Shown one piece after another: positions 41,496-50,663 of a stretch of DNA of 64,000 nucleotides. Location of the stretch: assembly GCF_018918285.1 (NCBI RefSeq), contig NZ_JAHLQF010000002.1, forward strand, positions 248,001-312,000, read 5' to 3'. Source of the DNA: Clostridium mobile (lineage in GTDB: Bacteria > Bacillota > Clostridia > Clostridiales > Clostridiaceae). How positions within the stretch are numbered: position 1 is the first letter of the stretch; each line of letters begins with the position of its first letter. A program made the translations under genes and the position numbers. A model generated the notes under the pieces. That model saw nothing but the letters and a program-made list of their open reading frames with translations, ran no database searches and had not been told where the DNA came from.

Positions 41496-42656
41496 ATGAG
41501 AACAGTAAAACAAGTTTCGGATTTGACAGGGATAAGTGTGCGCGCACTACATTATTACGATGAAATAGGATTGTTAAAACCAAGTGAAATCACAGAAGCA
41601 GGTTACAGGCTTTATGACGATGAAGCCCTTAAAACCTTGCAGCAGATTTTATTTTTCAAGGAACTTGATATACCTTTAAAAGAAGTTAAAGAAATCATGG
41701 GTAGTCCCAAGTTTGATAAAATGCAAGCACTAAAAAACCAGAAAAAGTTGCTTATGTTAAAACCCAAAAGATTGGATGGTTTAATAGAGCTTATAAATAA
41801 AACATTAAAAGGAGAAAGCACGATGAATTTTAAAGAATTTGATATGAGCGAATATTATAATGTATTGGAAGAATTTAAAACAGAGCACGAGGATAAGGTA
41901 ATTAAATATTATGGTAGTGTAGATAAATATAATGAACTTATTGAAAAATTTAAATCTAAGGAAGATGAAATTGCTAAAATGGCTATAAAGCAATATGGAA
42001 GTATTGAAAAATATGCTGAAGCCGTAAAGAAAAATCTTAATAGTGATATGTTAACTTTAGGAGAACAATATGATAAGTTTAAAAAAGATTTTTTAGAAGA
42101 TAAGCATCCTAAATTAAAAGAATTATATAAAAAGCTTACATCTGACTTAAATAAAGATCCTTCTTCAAAGGAAATTCAACAAATTGCTGAAGAAATAATC
42201 AATATAGCTAAAAAAGATTATGAGGCTTTCAAAATGGATAATGGAGATGATCATTGGTACTATATGGTACAAATTTATTTGGTATATCCTGAATGGATAG
42301 AAGCAGTTGATAAGAAATATGGCCATGGTGCATCTAAATTTATCGGAGAAGCTCTAAAAAATTGTTCAGGAACTAAACAGCCTAAAGTAGAAGAACTATA
42401 CGAAAAGCTAGTATCTGACTTAAGTAAAAATCCTTCTTCAAAGGAGATTCAACAAATCGTTGAAGAAATATCAGATGCAAGTAAAAAAAATCAGGAATTT
42501 TACAAAGTAGATGAGGGGGAGAATTATTGGGGTTATATGGGAGAACTTTATTTATCAAATTCTACTTTTATAAAAGTAATTGATAAGAAATATGGCAGTG
42601 GTGCATCTAAATTCATCGGAGAAGCTTTAAAATTTTATTCTGAAAATAATAAGTAA
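41496..42656 (+). CDS. MerR-family regulator with duplicated TipAS-like domain
   Basis: A 386-residue regulator. Residues 1-70 form the MerR winged HTH ('KQVSDLTGISVRALHYYDEIGLLKPSEITEAGYRLYDD'), followed by a dimerisation helix. The C-terminal part resembles TipAS antibiotic-recognition domains, but the ~84-residue unit occurs twice: residues 205-288 and 296-379 both read 'LYxKLxSDLxKxPSSKEIQQI' and end 'DKKYGxGASKFIGEALK'. TipA-like proteins bind thiopeptide or other drugs and activate transcription. The ATG at 41496 after AGAGGTG is chosen; upstream codons are transposon-derived. The target may be the next gene or itself. Confidence 0.88.
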   Translation: MRTVKQVSDLTGISVRALHYYDEIGLLKPSEITEAGYRLYDDEALKTLQQILFFKELDIPLKEVKEIMGSPKFDKMQALKNQKKLLMLKPKRLDGLIELINKTLKGESTMNFKEFDMSEYYNVLEEFKTEHEDKVIKYYGSVDKYNELIEKFKSKEDEIAKMAIKQYGSIEKYAEAVKKNLNSDMLTLGEQYDKFKKDFLEDKHPKLKELYKKLTSDLNKDPSSKEIQQIAEEIINIAKKDYEAFKMDNGDDHWYYMVQIYLVYPEWIEAVDKKYGHGASKFIGEALKNCSGTKQPKVEELYEKLVSDLSKNPSSKEIQQIVEEISDASKKNQEFYKVDEGENYWGYMGELYLSNSTFIKVIDKKYGSGASKFIGEALKFYSENNK

Positions 42657-42766
42657 AGTTTTTTGAGAAAATTTTTCCTTGGCAACAAAATGGCAATAAG
42701 TTCATTAACTTTGGCAAAGTCATAGTGTTAGTATTTAGGTATACTAGTTATAAGGAGTGGTAAGAC

Positions 42767-43786
42767 ATGAGAAAAAAAGCAATACTTTTATTATTAACAT
42801 TAACAGTTGCATTAAATGTTTCCGCATGTGGAAACAAGGAAAAAAAGAATGTATTATCAGAGGATGTAAAACAAGAAGTAGCCATGCAAGAAAATGAAAC
42901 AAAAAAATTCATTGATGATGGAATCGATTTTTTAAACAAAGGAGAATACGATGATGCTAAAAGCAGTTTTGAAAAAGCAATCTCTATGGACAAATCTAAT
43001 AAGGGAGCATATATAGAAATAAAAAATAGATATATGGAAAAACAAAGGATGGATGATGCTTATTATATTATAAAATTAGCTATAAGTAACGGTGTTGATA
43101 CTGAAAACATGCAGAAGATATTAAATGATATAAAATCCAAATTTGAAGTTACTAAATTATCTGAATCTGCATATCAAAATGGTGAATACAAATTACCAAC
43201 TAAAATCAAAGCAAAGATAAACAATGAAGATAAAGAAGTCAATGTGGTTTGGAATGATAATAAGGTAGACACAAGCAAATTAGGAAGCATAAAGTATGAG
43301 GGTAAAATAGAGCAATATGACAGAAGTGCGGAGTTGGATTTAGAAATAATAAAGGTTGAAAAAGCAAAGAAAATAGGCGGCATAAGCAAAGTATATGAGG
43401 AGAATGGTAAAAGATATTTAAAATTTGATGAGGTAGAATTTTACAAGAACAAAGATGGTAATGATAGCACTGCTGAAAACGAAGCTAGAAAAGACGGGGC
43501 AGACGCTGCTCTTTTTGATGAAGGAAACGTAGAAGGACGTTTAAATAATGGTTACTATATTAGAAATAAAGATAAGAGTTTAAAAACCTATGAAATATCT
43601 CCAAATGTAGATATATCCGTTTGCGGATATAGCGTTAATTTAAATACTATAGACCAACAAAATATAAGTTATGAAAAGTTTAAAACTTTGGATATGGGTG
43701 ATAGAATTAGATTTAAAGGGGTTTTGTGTTATATACATCTAGAAAATAATGTAGTAGTTAAAATAGAGGAACAATATATTCCTTAA
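42767..43786 (+). CDS. lipoprotein with TPR-like and Ig-like regions
   Basis: A 339-residue lipoprotein: signal peptide and lipobox 'NVSACG' (Cys about 21). Residues ~46-120 form a TPR-like helical repeat ('GIDFLNKGEYDDAKSSFEKAISMDKSNKGAY'). Residues ~125-185 resemble the bacterial Ig-like 'YQNGEYKLPTKIKAKINNEDKEVNVVWNDNKVDTSKLGSIKYEG' module seen in clostridial surface proteins. The C-terminal 140 residues have no clear family. AAGGAGTGG is the ribosome-binding site. It precedes a two-component system and may be a surface sensor or scaffold for it. Confidence 0.72.
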   Translation: MRKKAILLLLTLTVALNVSACGNKEKKNVLSEDVKQEVAMQENETKKFIDDGIDFLNKGEYDDAKSSFEKAISMDKSNKGAYIEIKNRYMEKQRMDDAYYIIKLAISNGVDTENMQKILNDIKSKFEVTKLSESAYQNGEYKLPTKIKAKINNEDKEVNVVWNDNKVDTSKLGSIKYEGKIEQYDRSAELDLEIIKVEKAKKIGGISKVYEENGKRYLKFDEVEFYKNKDGNDSTAENEARKDGADAALFDEGNVEGRLNNGYYIRNKDKSLKTYEISPNVDISVCGYSVNLNTIDQQNISYEKFKTLDMGDRIRFKGVLCYIHLENNVVVKIEEQYIP

Positions 43787-43882
43787 AAGATGTATAATGA
43801 TAAGTAAGTTATAGATGAGTTACATTAAATAATTATTATTAGAATATGAATTAAAGTAATGTTGTGTTAAGGAGACTTTTTA

Positions 43883-44566
43883 ATGGAATTCAAGGTTTTA
43901 GTAGTGGAAGATGAAATATCTATAAATGATATTTTAGTATCTGCTTTGAGGGCAGATGGCTATGTAGTCAAGGGTGTATTCCTAGGAAAAGATGCAAAAG
44001 ATGTACTGGATTCTTTTAACCCGGATTTAGTGTTGCTGGATATAAATTTACCAGATGAAAGCGGTTTTGAATTATGCAGACATATAAATAGTAAATATAC
44101 TATTCCAATAATAATGTTAACTGCACGAAATGATATTGTGGATAAGGTTTTAGGATTAGAATTAGGGGCTGATGATTATATCACTAAACCGTTTAATATA
44201 AAAGAGGTACTAACCAGGGTAAAGGTTGCAATTAGAAGAGTCAATAAGTATAAAGAGAAGCCAGAAGAATCATTTATAGAGATAAATAAATTTGTTAAAG
44301 TCAATTTAGAAGCTAGAATGGTATTTAAGGATAATGAAGAAGTTAAGCTTAAACCTCAGGAATATGAACTACTTGAGTTTTTTATTACAAACAGAAATAA
44401 AGTTTTTTCAAGAGAGCATATTTTAGATGAAGTTTGGGGAATGGACTATGATGGGGATTTTAGAACGGTGGATGTTCATGTTAGAAGACTAAGGAGCAAG
44501 CTGGATAAAGAAAATGCAGCCTCTATTATAGATACTGTTTTTGGCATAGGATATGTAATGAGGTAG
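43883..44566 (+). CDS. OmpR-family response regulator
   Basis: A 227-residue regulator. The receiver has 'VVEDEISIND', the phospho-acceptor Asp in 'DLVLLDINLPDESG', 'IMLTARN' and 'DDYITKPF'. The winged helix has 'LKPQEYELLEFFITNRNKVFSREHILDEVWGMDYDGDFRTVDVHVRRLRSKL'. AAGGAG precedes the ATG. It is three bases from the kinase gene, which forms its cognate pair. Target genes unknown; the upstream lipoprotein gene is 97 bases away. Confidence 0.93.
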   Translation: MEFKVLVVEDEISINDILVSALRADGYVVKGVFLGKDAKDVLDSFNPDLVLLDINLPDESGFELCRHINSKYTIPIIMLTARNDIVDKVLGLELGADDYITKPFNIKEVLTRVKVAIRRVNKYKEKPEESFIEINKFVKVNLEARMVFKDNEEVKLKPQEYELLEFFITNRNKVFSREHILDEVWGMDYDGDFRTVDVHVRRLRSKLDKENAASIIDTVFGIGYVMR

Positions 44567-44569
44567 CTT

Positions 44570-46006
44570 ATGAAGATAAGAGATAAATTTATAATTGGAT
44601 TGACATTTATATTGATAGTTTCATTGGTAGTTATGAATGTGGCAATAACAAATGTTTTAAAGGCAAGTATGGAAAAGGGTATAAATAATTCTTTAAAACA
44701 AGTAATGAATGGCACTCATGAGTATATAAAGTACAAGCTTTTAGCTAATGGTTCTAAAGATAAGAAAGAATCATTAGTGGAAGAAGGAAATTATATAATA
44801 AAATATATATCTTTAAACTATCAATGCAAATGTGACATAAGGGATATGAATTATAAATTGGTAGAAGGAAATGTTGAAGAAGAATTTAGAGGTATAATAA
44901 AAAGTAGTAATGAAATGGCCATGCAGGGTAAAGCGGTGGTGGATTTAAAATATAAAGGCGATGGAATAACTGCCATGCTAACTTATCCAATATATATTGA
45001 TGATAATTATATAGGAATTATAAGTATAGTAAGAGGATATGATTCAGAATATAGTACCTATAAAAGAACTATTAACATTATAAATATTATAGAAGTTGGA
45101 ATATTTATAGCTATATTTATATTTCTATTTTTAAGAACAACCAAAATTACCAATCCAATTAGTAAATTAACTGATGCTATAAAAAAGTTAGGAAATGGTG
45201 AGTACAGCATTTCAATTGATGAACATGGAAAAGATGAGGTTGCAATATTAGCAAGAGAATTTATAAACATGAGGGATAAAATAAAAGAGCAAATAGAAAC
45301 CATTGAGGCGGAGAAAGAGAAGGTTTATAAGCTGGAAAAAGGGAGAAGAGAATTTTTTAACAGTGTAACTCATGAATTAAAAACCCCATTAACAGCCATA
45401 TCAGGATATGCTGAATTATTGCTTAGTGGAATGGTGGATGATAAGGAATTTGATAAAAGGGCTATCGAAAGAATATATTCAGAAAGTGATAGACTTCATA
45501 AGTTAGTATTACAACTTATAGAGGTTTCAAAGGATATGTATGTTGTAAAAGAAGAGTTTAAAGAAGTAGATATGAAAAAGCTTATTACTCAAATTTGCAA
45601 TGATATGAGCATAAAAGCTAATAAGTATTCCTTAAAAATACTACAAAACGTAAGCGAAGGGACAGTTTGGGCACAAGAGGATAAAATTAGACAAGTAATG
45701 ATCAACGTAATTGACAATGCAATAAAGTATTCCTGTGGCGGAGAGGAAATACAGGTTAATTCACATGTATTGGATGATAAATATCATATTGAAGTAATAA
45801 ATAATAGCAACCCAATTCCAGATGAAATATTTAATAATATATTTGAACCTTTCATAAAATCCAATGACAGCATGAGCAAAGACAGCAGAGGGCTAGGCTT
45901 ATATCTATGCAGTGAAATAATCAAAGAGCACCAAGGGCAAATAACCATGGAAAATGGATTTGTAATAAAAATAAAAATTTCACTGAAAAATTATAAAAAA
46001 GCTTAA
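44570..46006 (+). CDS. sensor histidine kinase
   Basis: A 478-residue kinase with transmembrane segments about 7-29 and 168-186 and a ~135-residue extracytoplasmic sensor containing 'YQCKCDI'. A HAMP domain ('RTTKITNPISKLTDAIKKLGNGEYSISI') and a coiled linker follow, then HisKA with His in 'SVTHELKTPLTAISG' and an HATPase domain ('NVIDNAIKYS', 'DSRGLGLYLCSEIIKEHQG'). A copy of its last codons and terminator recurs at 49185, beyond the SPFH operon. The signal is unknown. Confidence 0.92.
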   Translation: MKIRDKFIIGLTFILIVSLVVMNVAITNVLKASMEKGINNSLKQVMNGTHEYIKYKLLANGSKDKKESLVEEGNYIIKYISLNYQCKCDIRDMNYKLVEGNVEEEFRGIIKSSNEMAMQGKAVVDLKYKGDGITAMLTYPIYIDDNYIGIISIVRGYDSEYSTYKRTINIINIIEVGIFIAIFIFLFLRTTKITNPISKLTDAIKKLGNGEYSISIDEHGKDEVAILAREFINMRDKIKEQIETIEAEKEKVYKLEKGRREFFNSVTHELKTPLTAISGYAELLLSGMVDDKEFDKRAIERIYSESDRLHKLVLQLIEVSKDMYVVKEEFKEVDMKKLITQICNDMSIKANKYSLKILQNVSEGTVWAQEDKIRQVMINVIDNAIKYSCGGEEIQVNSHVLDDKYHIEVINNSNPIPDEIFNNIFEPFIKSNDSMSKDSRGLGLYLCSEIIKEHQGQITMENGFVIKIKISLKNYKKA

Positions 46007-46111
46007 GGTTTAGAAAATAAATCTTAGGCTTTTTATTATTTTATCGAAATAAAAGTTTTTATACATAATCCTAGGGAATATGTTAAAATATTAAGGATTG
46101 GAATATAAAAA
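45991..46111 (+). repeat. direct repeat, left copy (kinase 3' end)
   Basis: Covers the last kinase codons, the terminator and the following ~80 bases up to TTAAGGATTGGAATAT. It is repeated at 49185-49316 with small indels. It brackets the 46.1-49.2 kb block. Confidence 0.85.
45999..46033 (+). terminator. terminator of the second two-component system
   Basis: AAGCTTAAG (with TTTA) pairs with TAAATCTTAGGCTT, followed by TTTTATT. A copy exists at 49193-49228. Confidence 0.75.
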
Positions 46112-46124
46112 TATATATTATTTT

Positions 46125-46367
46125 ATCCGATGACTACCATCCGTAATACGCCCATCGCACTCTGTGAAAGCGATTCACATAAAATCAAAGATTTTGGTTC
46201 GCTGCTTTTCTACAAGTGGGAGATATTAGAACTCTTGAGCTTCAGTGATTTAGAGTTCTTATGCTGTGCATAACGGATGCTACGTCCCTGGATAAGTTCT
46301 TCTAAGCTTCAGCTGGAGTAAGTATTCCTTTTAAGTAAATTCCATCTGAAGCTAAGAATCACTTGAT
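46125..46367 (-). repeat. dispersed two-hairpin repeat, copy D (243 bp)
   Basis: The longest full copy. It has both hairpin halves and the extra AAAATCTTTGATTTTATGTG middle segment that is otherwise only seen next to tnpB. Ends are standard. It lies in the 46007-46528 gap, with the SPFH operon promoter after it. Confidence 0.9.
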
Positions 46368-46528
46368 ATAAAATCTAACATTTTATAAGTTGTATTAATA
46401 AGTATATAGTATTGTAATATAATTGTATTATAATTCCAATTTATTCTATAGGTAAATCTAAATGACAGATAGAAAATTATAAAATAAAATTAATGATATA
46501 ATAATATAAATATTTAGGAGGGTCAAAA

Positions 46529-47842
46529 ATGGCAATTGTAGAGGTAGTAAAGTATAATGGTAATCCAGATGTTTTTGCATGGAAATATCCCAGTGAAGAA
46601 TTGGGGACGTGGACTCAACTTATTGTTAATGAGTCACAGGAGGCCATTTTATTCAAAGGTGGAAAAGCGTTAGATATATTTGAAAGTGGAAGACACACAC
46701 TTGATACGGCTAATATCCCAATTTTAAATAAAATAATCAACTTGCCATTTGGTGGTAGGTCTCCATTTACCGCTGAAGTATGGTATATTAACAAGGCTCA
46801 CTCCTTGGATGTGAAATGGGGTACAGCCTCACCTATACAATTACAAGATCCAAAATATGGCGTTTTTTTACCAATTAGAGCTTTTGGACAGTTCGGTATA
46901 AAAATTGACAATTCAAAGAAGTTTCTTCTTAAATTAGTTGGTACATTACCTATATTTGATAAAACCAGCATTGTAAAATATTTCAGAGGTTTATATCTAA
47001 CCAAGGTAAAGGATGCTATCTCATCTTATTTTGTGCATAAGAAGATAAGTATTATGGAAATAAATGCTTATATTGATGATATTTCCACATATTTGCAAAG
47101 TGAAATGGCACCAATACTTGATGAATATGGCATAAAGCTAATTAATTTTTATGTAAATGATATTAGCGTTCCTGAAGATGATCCTGCAGTTGTACAACTA
47201 AAGAGTGCTTTGGCAAAGAAAGCTACAATGAACATTATAGGATATAATTATCAGCAAGAGCGTTCTTTTGACACACTAGAAGGTGCTGCAAAAAACAAAG
47301 GTTCATCTTCCAGTTTGATGGGCGCTGGCATGGGCCTTGGTATGGGAACTACAATGGGTGGCGTTATTGGGGATCAATTTGGAGGTATTGTGGGGAATAT
47401 TAACACAAAAGCTGAAGATACAAAAACATGCTCAGACTGTAGTGCTCTAATGCCAAAATCTAAACGTTTTTGTGCTGACTGTGGTTTTGATACATTAAAG
47501 ATAGAAAAAGAGGAAGAGGAGAATAAAGGGAAAACAGATTCTATAATTTGCAATAATTGTGGATCATCATATAAAAATACAGTGAAATTTTGTCCTGAGT
47601 GCGGGAATAAATATAATCCATGTCCAAAGTGTGGTGCAGATTTAGAAGAGGATTCTGTTACTTGCTATAAATGTAATTACGAATTTCCTACTCCATGCCC
47701 ACATTGTAAAGCTACATTACCTAGTGGAAACACTAAATTTTGTCCAGAATGTGGGGGATCATTGGTTAAAACTTGTTCTTCATGTAATAATCCAATTAGC
47801 GGAAATCCAAAATTTTGTCCTGAGTGCGGGAATAAATTATAA
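46529..47842 (+). CDS. SPFH-domain protein with C-terminal zinc ribbons (YdjI-like)
   Basis: A 437-residue protein. Residues 1-250 form an SPFH/band-7-like domain of the virion-core-protein type ('NPDVFAWKYPSEELGTWTQLIVNESQEAILFKGGKALDIFESGRHTLDT'), similar to Bacillus YdjI. A glycine-rich linker (~260-290) follows, then at least five Cys4-type zinc-ribbon motifs ('CSDCSALMPKSKRFCADCG', 'CNNCGSSYKNTVKFCPECG', 'CPKCGADL' and others). YdjI-type proteins accompany PspA at stressed membranes. It heads a three-gene operon of membrane and zinc-ribbon proteins. Confidence 0.88.
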   Translation: MAIVEVVKYNGNPDVFAWKYPSEELGTWTQLIVNESQEAILFKGGKALDIFESGRHTLDTANIPILNKIINLPFGGRSPFTAEVWYINKAHSLDVKWGTASPIQLQDPKYGVFLPIRAFGQFGIKIDNSKKFLLKLVGTLPIFDKTSIVKYFRGLYLTKVKDAISSYFVHKKISIMEINAYIDDISTYLQSEMAPILDEYGIKLINFYVNDISVPEDDPAVVQLKSALAKKATMNIIGYNYQQERSFDTLEGAAKNKGSSSSLMGAGMGLGMGTTMGGVIGDQFGGIVGNINTKAEDTKTCSDCSALMPKSKRFCADCGFDTLKIEKEEEENKGKTDSIICNNCGSSYKNTVKFCPECGNKYNPCPKCGADLEEDSVTCYKCNYEFPTPCPHCKATLPSGNTKFCPECGGSLVKTCSSCNNPISGNPKFCPECGNKL

Positions 47843-47856
47843 GGGGAAGTGGCGAA

Positions 47857-48555
47857 ATGAATTTATCTAAAAAAGGCTTTCTTACAATTTCTATAGGATT
47901 AATTACTTTAGTTACAACAATTATGATTTATTTTTTACTTCCATATACAAAGGAAGGGATAGATACGTTAACTTTTGGCGGTATAATTATTGCTGAAATA
48001 TTATCCTTGCTTTTTATGTTAGTTTTAAATATGAAAACAAGTAGAAATAAGTTAATTATATCTGCTGGTGTATACACTACAATATTTTTATACTTGATTG
48101 CTTCTATTGGGACAGCAATTATTTTCCCTATATTTTTTAGAACAGCGCTAAAAGCATATATTATTATTCAAATTATACTCACAGCGGCTATGTTGGCTAT
48201 TTTAATAATAACATTTGTTATGGGTTCAAGAGTAATTTTAAATGACAAGAATACAATGGAACAAGTTTCTGCATTTAAAACTATAGAAAATAATATTTTA
48301 TTGATAAAAGATAATCCAAAAAATATAGAATACAGTGATTCTTTAAGACAAATATATGATGAAATTGTAGATTGCGACCAAAGCACATATGTAAAGACAG
48401 ATAATATTATCGCAGAAAAGATTAATGATTTAAATCAATTGTTGCAATCTGAAGAAGTAGACAAGCAAAAAACTACTTATTTAATTGATCATATTTTACA
48501 GTTGATTAAGCAAAGAAATATTGAAGTGAGAAAGATTAAAATGGGAGGAATTTAA
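47857..48555 (+). CDS. four-helix membrane protein, SPFH operon
   Basis: A 232-residue protein with four N-terminal transmembrane segments (~8-28, 38-58, 68-95, 101-124) and a helical cytoplasmic C-terminus of about 105 residues ('TMEQVSAFKTIENNILLIKDNP...'). No known domain recognised. It is 14 bases after the SPFH gene and 2 bases before the next, so it is translationally linked to both. A membrane anchor for the SPFH protein is inferred from context only. Confidence 0.72.
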   Translation: MNLSKKGFLTISIGLITLVTTIMIYFLLPYTKEGIDTLTFGGIIIAEILSLLFMLVLNMKTSRNKLIISAGVYTTIFLYLIASIGTAIIFPIFFRTALKAYIIIQIILTAAMLAILIITFVMGSRVILNDKNTMEQVSAFKTIENNILLIKDNPKNIEYSDSLRQIYDEIVDCDQSTYVKTDNIIAEKINDLNQLLQSEEVDKQKTTYLIDHILQLIKQRNIEVRKIKMGGI

Positions 48556-48557
48556 CA

Positions 48558-49130
48558 ATGGCAAATAATTCTATACAGGCTGCTATATCAAAAGATAAAA
48601 TTAAAATCGTATTTCAGTCAATTATTGGCTGGGCACTTGCTATTATGTTTGGATTAATGTCTTTAGTTGGTCTTACACAAATTGAAGAAGGAATTGATGT
48701 GGCGGTTTTAATCTTTTGTTTGGCTCTTACTATTTATGGAGTTTCATTAATTAAAAAAGCAAAGAAACGCAAAAATTTAATTAGATTATTCAAAACCTAT
48801 TCCGCTCGTTTGGCCTCTGATCCAACAAAATCTATTGATTTATTAGCAACATCAACGGGTGTTACTGTTGACGTTGCAAAGAAAAATATTACTGAAATGA
48901 TAAACAGAGGTTATTTTACAAATGCTTATATTGATCTTAATAGGAATTGCCTTGTATTTGCAGGAGAAACACAACCAGTACAGCAGGCAAATACTATGAA
49001 GACTCCTAATAATCAACCACAGCAGGAATATATAACAGTAACATGTGGAGGATGTGGAGCAACAAATAAAGTAATCAAAGGAACGGTAGGAGAATGTGAG
49101 TATTGTGGTACTCAAATATCGGGAAAGTAG
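48558..49130 (+). CDS. membrane protein with winged-helix-like region and zinc ribbon
   Basis: A 190-residue protein: two membrane segments at ~19-38 and 43-63, then a basic helix and a region 'FKTYSARLASDPTKSIDLLATSTGVTVDVAKKNITEMINRGYFTNAYIDLNRNCLVF', which reads like a winged helix. The end is a zinc ribbon 'CGGCGATNKVIKGTVGECEYCG'. Clostridial and Bacillus proteins of this layout (YdjG/YdjH-like) sit beside SPFH and PspA genes. Membrane-stress role is inferred. Confidence 0.75.
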   Translation: MANNSIQAAISKDKIKIVFQSIIGWALAIMFGLMSLVGLTQIEEGIDVAVLIFCLALTIYGVSLIKKAKKRKNLIRLFKTYSARLASDPTKSIDLLATSTGVTVDVAKKNITEMINRGYFTNAYIDLNRNCLVFAGETQPVQQANTMKTPNNQPQQEYITVTCGGCGATNKVIKGTVGECEYCGTQISGK

Positions 49131-49184
49131 AGAGCAAGATTAATATTATATAAATATAATTATAAGAAAGTAAAGTTGATGGAA

Positions 49185-49316
49185 TTATAAAAAAGCTTAA
49201 GGTTGAAAAAATTAATCTTAGGCTTTTTATTATTTTATCGAAATAAAAGTTTTTTTACATAATCCTGGGTAATATGTTAAAATTAAAGTAAAATATTAAG
49301 GATTGGAATATGAAAA
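49185..49316 (+). repeat. direct repeat, right copy (kinase 3' end remnant)
   Basis: Contains AATTATAAAAAAGCTTAA (the kinase's last codons, NYKKA-stop), the terminator hairpin and the TTATTTTATCGAAATAAAAG stretch, as at 45991-46111. A TTAAGGATTGGAA core recurs once more at about 51068. Confidence 0.85.
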
Positions 49317-49463
49317 TAAATTTTGTTAGTAACTGCAGTAGTCATAGCTGTAGAAGTAAATAAAAATTTTCAATATAAAGGTAATTTTATTAGTAGGGCT
49401 AATAAGAAATTAACTAAAACAAGAATTTCCCTAAAAGAGATGGGTAGGTGTGAACAATAAAAT
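49317..49463 (+). other. short decayed frame before the HNH gene
   Basis: One frame reads LLVTAVVIAVEVNKNFQYKG and on to GRCEQ-stop (to about 49460), like a small single-pass membrane peptide, but without an intact start; an ATG at 49310 is in another frame. Possibly a frameshifted small gene. Confidence 0.35.
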
Positions 49464-50630
49464 ATGAATAGTATAATTCAAACTTTAAATAGTGATCTAT
49501 ATTCTAAAGAAATACAAACTAGAATACTACCTGATAGCAACAAAGTTGATTCAAAAACTTTCTCCAGACTACTTGATGAAGAGAGAGTTGTAGCAAGTTA
49601 TAAAATGTATTGGCTTTTAGGAATATTAGAAGAAGCAAGTTTAGGAAACAATGAAATAGAATTTCATAGACTCATAGCTAGAATGATAGTGGGGGCGTGG
49701 TATCCTACTATGCAGTATAAATTAAGTTTTGGTATGTTTGACAATTTAAAAACACCTATAAATTATGTTTCTGTAGAATATAAATTTGCTCCAAACTGCA
49801 ATGAATCAGAGCTAATAAATTTTTTATGTGAAAGCAAAGATAATGAATTAAAAAAGATGATGAGAGATTTAACTTTGCAGGTTCCTTATAGGCTCCTATC
49901 ACCATTCTTTTCAGAGGAACTTAGAGGGAAAAAGGATAGTTCTAAGAATAAGTTAATTACGGATATATCTTTAAATAGTGATAATTGTCTTTATAAAATT
50001 GTTAAAGGCGAGAAGGATAGAATTGTTTTAAATAAAGGATGGGCTGATTACCTTAATGAGAATTATAGAGTTATAAAATCTTGGATATACTACAAGCTTG
50101 TGTGTTTCCTTCAAAAGAGAAATCCTAATGTGCCTGCTATAGCTTTTAAGCTTGAAGCACCTAAAACTAGAAATCTAAATACAGCTACAAGGCTTTGGAA
50201 GGAGATTATTGTTGCAAAAAATATTAAAGATATTTATACAGGAAAAGCTTTTGTTGAAGGAAACTATACTAATCATGGAGTGCTTAGTATTGACCACTTT
50301 ATTCCTTGGAGCTTTGTACTTCACGATGAGATGTGGAATCTTGTACCTACCTTTAAGAATATAAACAGCTCTAAGAGCGATAAGCTACTTAATTATAATA
50401 GATATATCGATAGCTTTTGTGATATGCAGTATGAAGCAGTTACTTATATTTTAGAAAAAGGTAAGGAAAAAGCATTGGAAAGCTATATTGATGTTTTAAA
50501 GATAGAGAGTTTTGCAGAGTATTTAAAGTACAAGCCTAAGGAATCTTTTAATGAGAAATTAAAACAGTGTATTTCACCACTTTACCAGATAGCTGAAAAT
50601 CAAGGGTTTCAGGTGATTGATAAAATTTAA
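49464..50630 (+). CDS. HNH endonuclease-domain protein
   Basis: A 388-residue protein. The C-terminal part has an HNH signature: 'HGVLSIDHFIPWSFVLHDEMWNLVPTFKNINSSKSDKLL', with His-Asn-type residues resembling HNH nucleases of restriction and mobile-element proteins. The first ~250 residues ('IARMIVGAWYPTMQYKLSFG', 'LQVPYRLLSPFF') have no family I recognise and may bind DNA or a partner. It is the first gene of the putative defence island. A single-gene nuclease defence role is plausible but unproven. The ribosome-binding site is weak (AGGTG, 14 bases away). Confidence 0.78.
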   Translation: MNSIIQTLNSDLYSKEIQTRILPDSNKVDSKTFSRLLDEERVVASYKMYWLLGILEEASLGNNEIEFHRLIARMIVGAWYPTMQYKLSFGMFDNLKTPINYVSVEYKFAPNCNESELINFLCESKDNELKKMMRDLTLQVPYRLLSPFFSEELRGKKDSSKNKLITDISLNSDNCLYKIVKGEKDRIVLNKGWADYLNENYRVIKSWIYYKLVCFLQKRNPNVPAIAFKLEAPKTRNLNTATRLWKEIIVAKNIKDIYTGKAFVEGNYTNHGVLSIDHFIPWSFVLHDEMWNLVPTFKNINSSKSDKLLNYNRYIDSFCDMQYEAVTYILEKGKEKALESYIDVLKIESFAEYLKYKPKESFNEKLKQCISPLYQIAENQGFQVIDKI

Positions 50631-50663
50631 TGATTAAATTATTTAATAATACAAATTTGTAAT

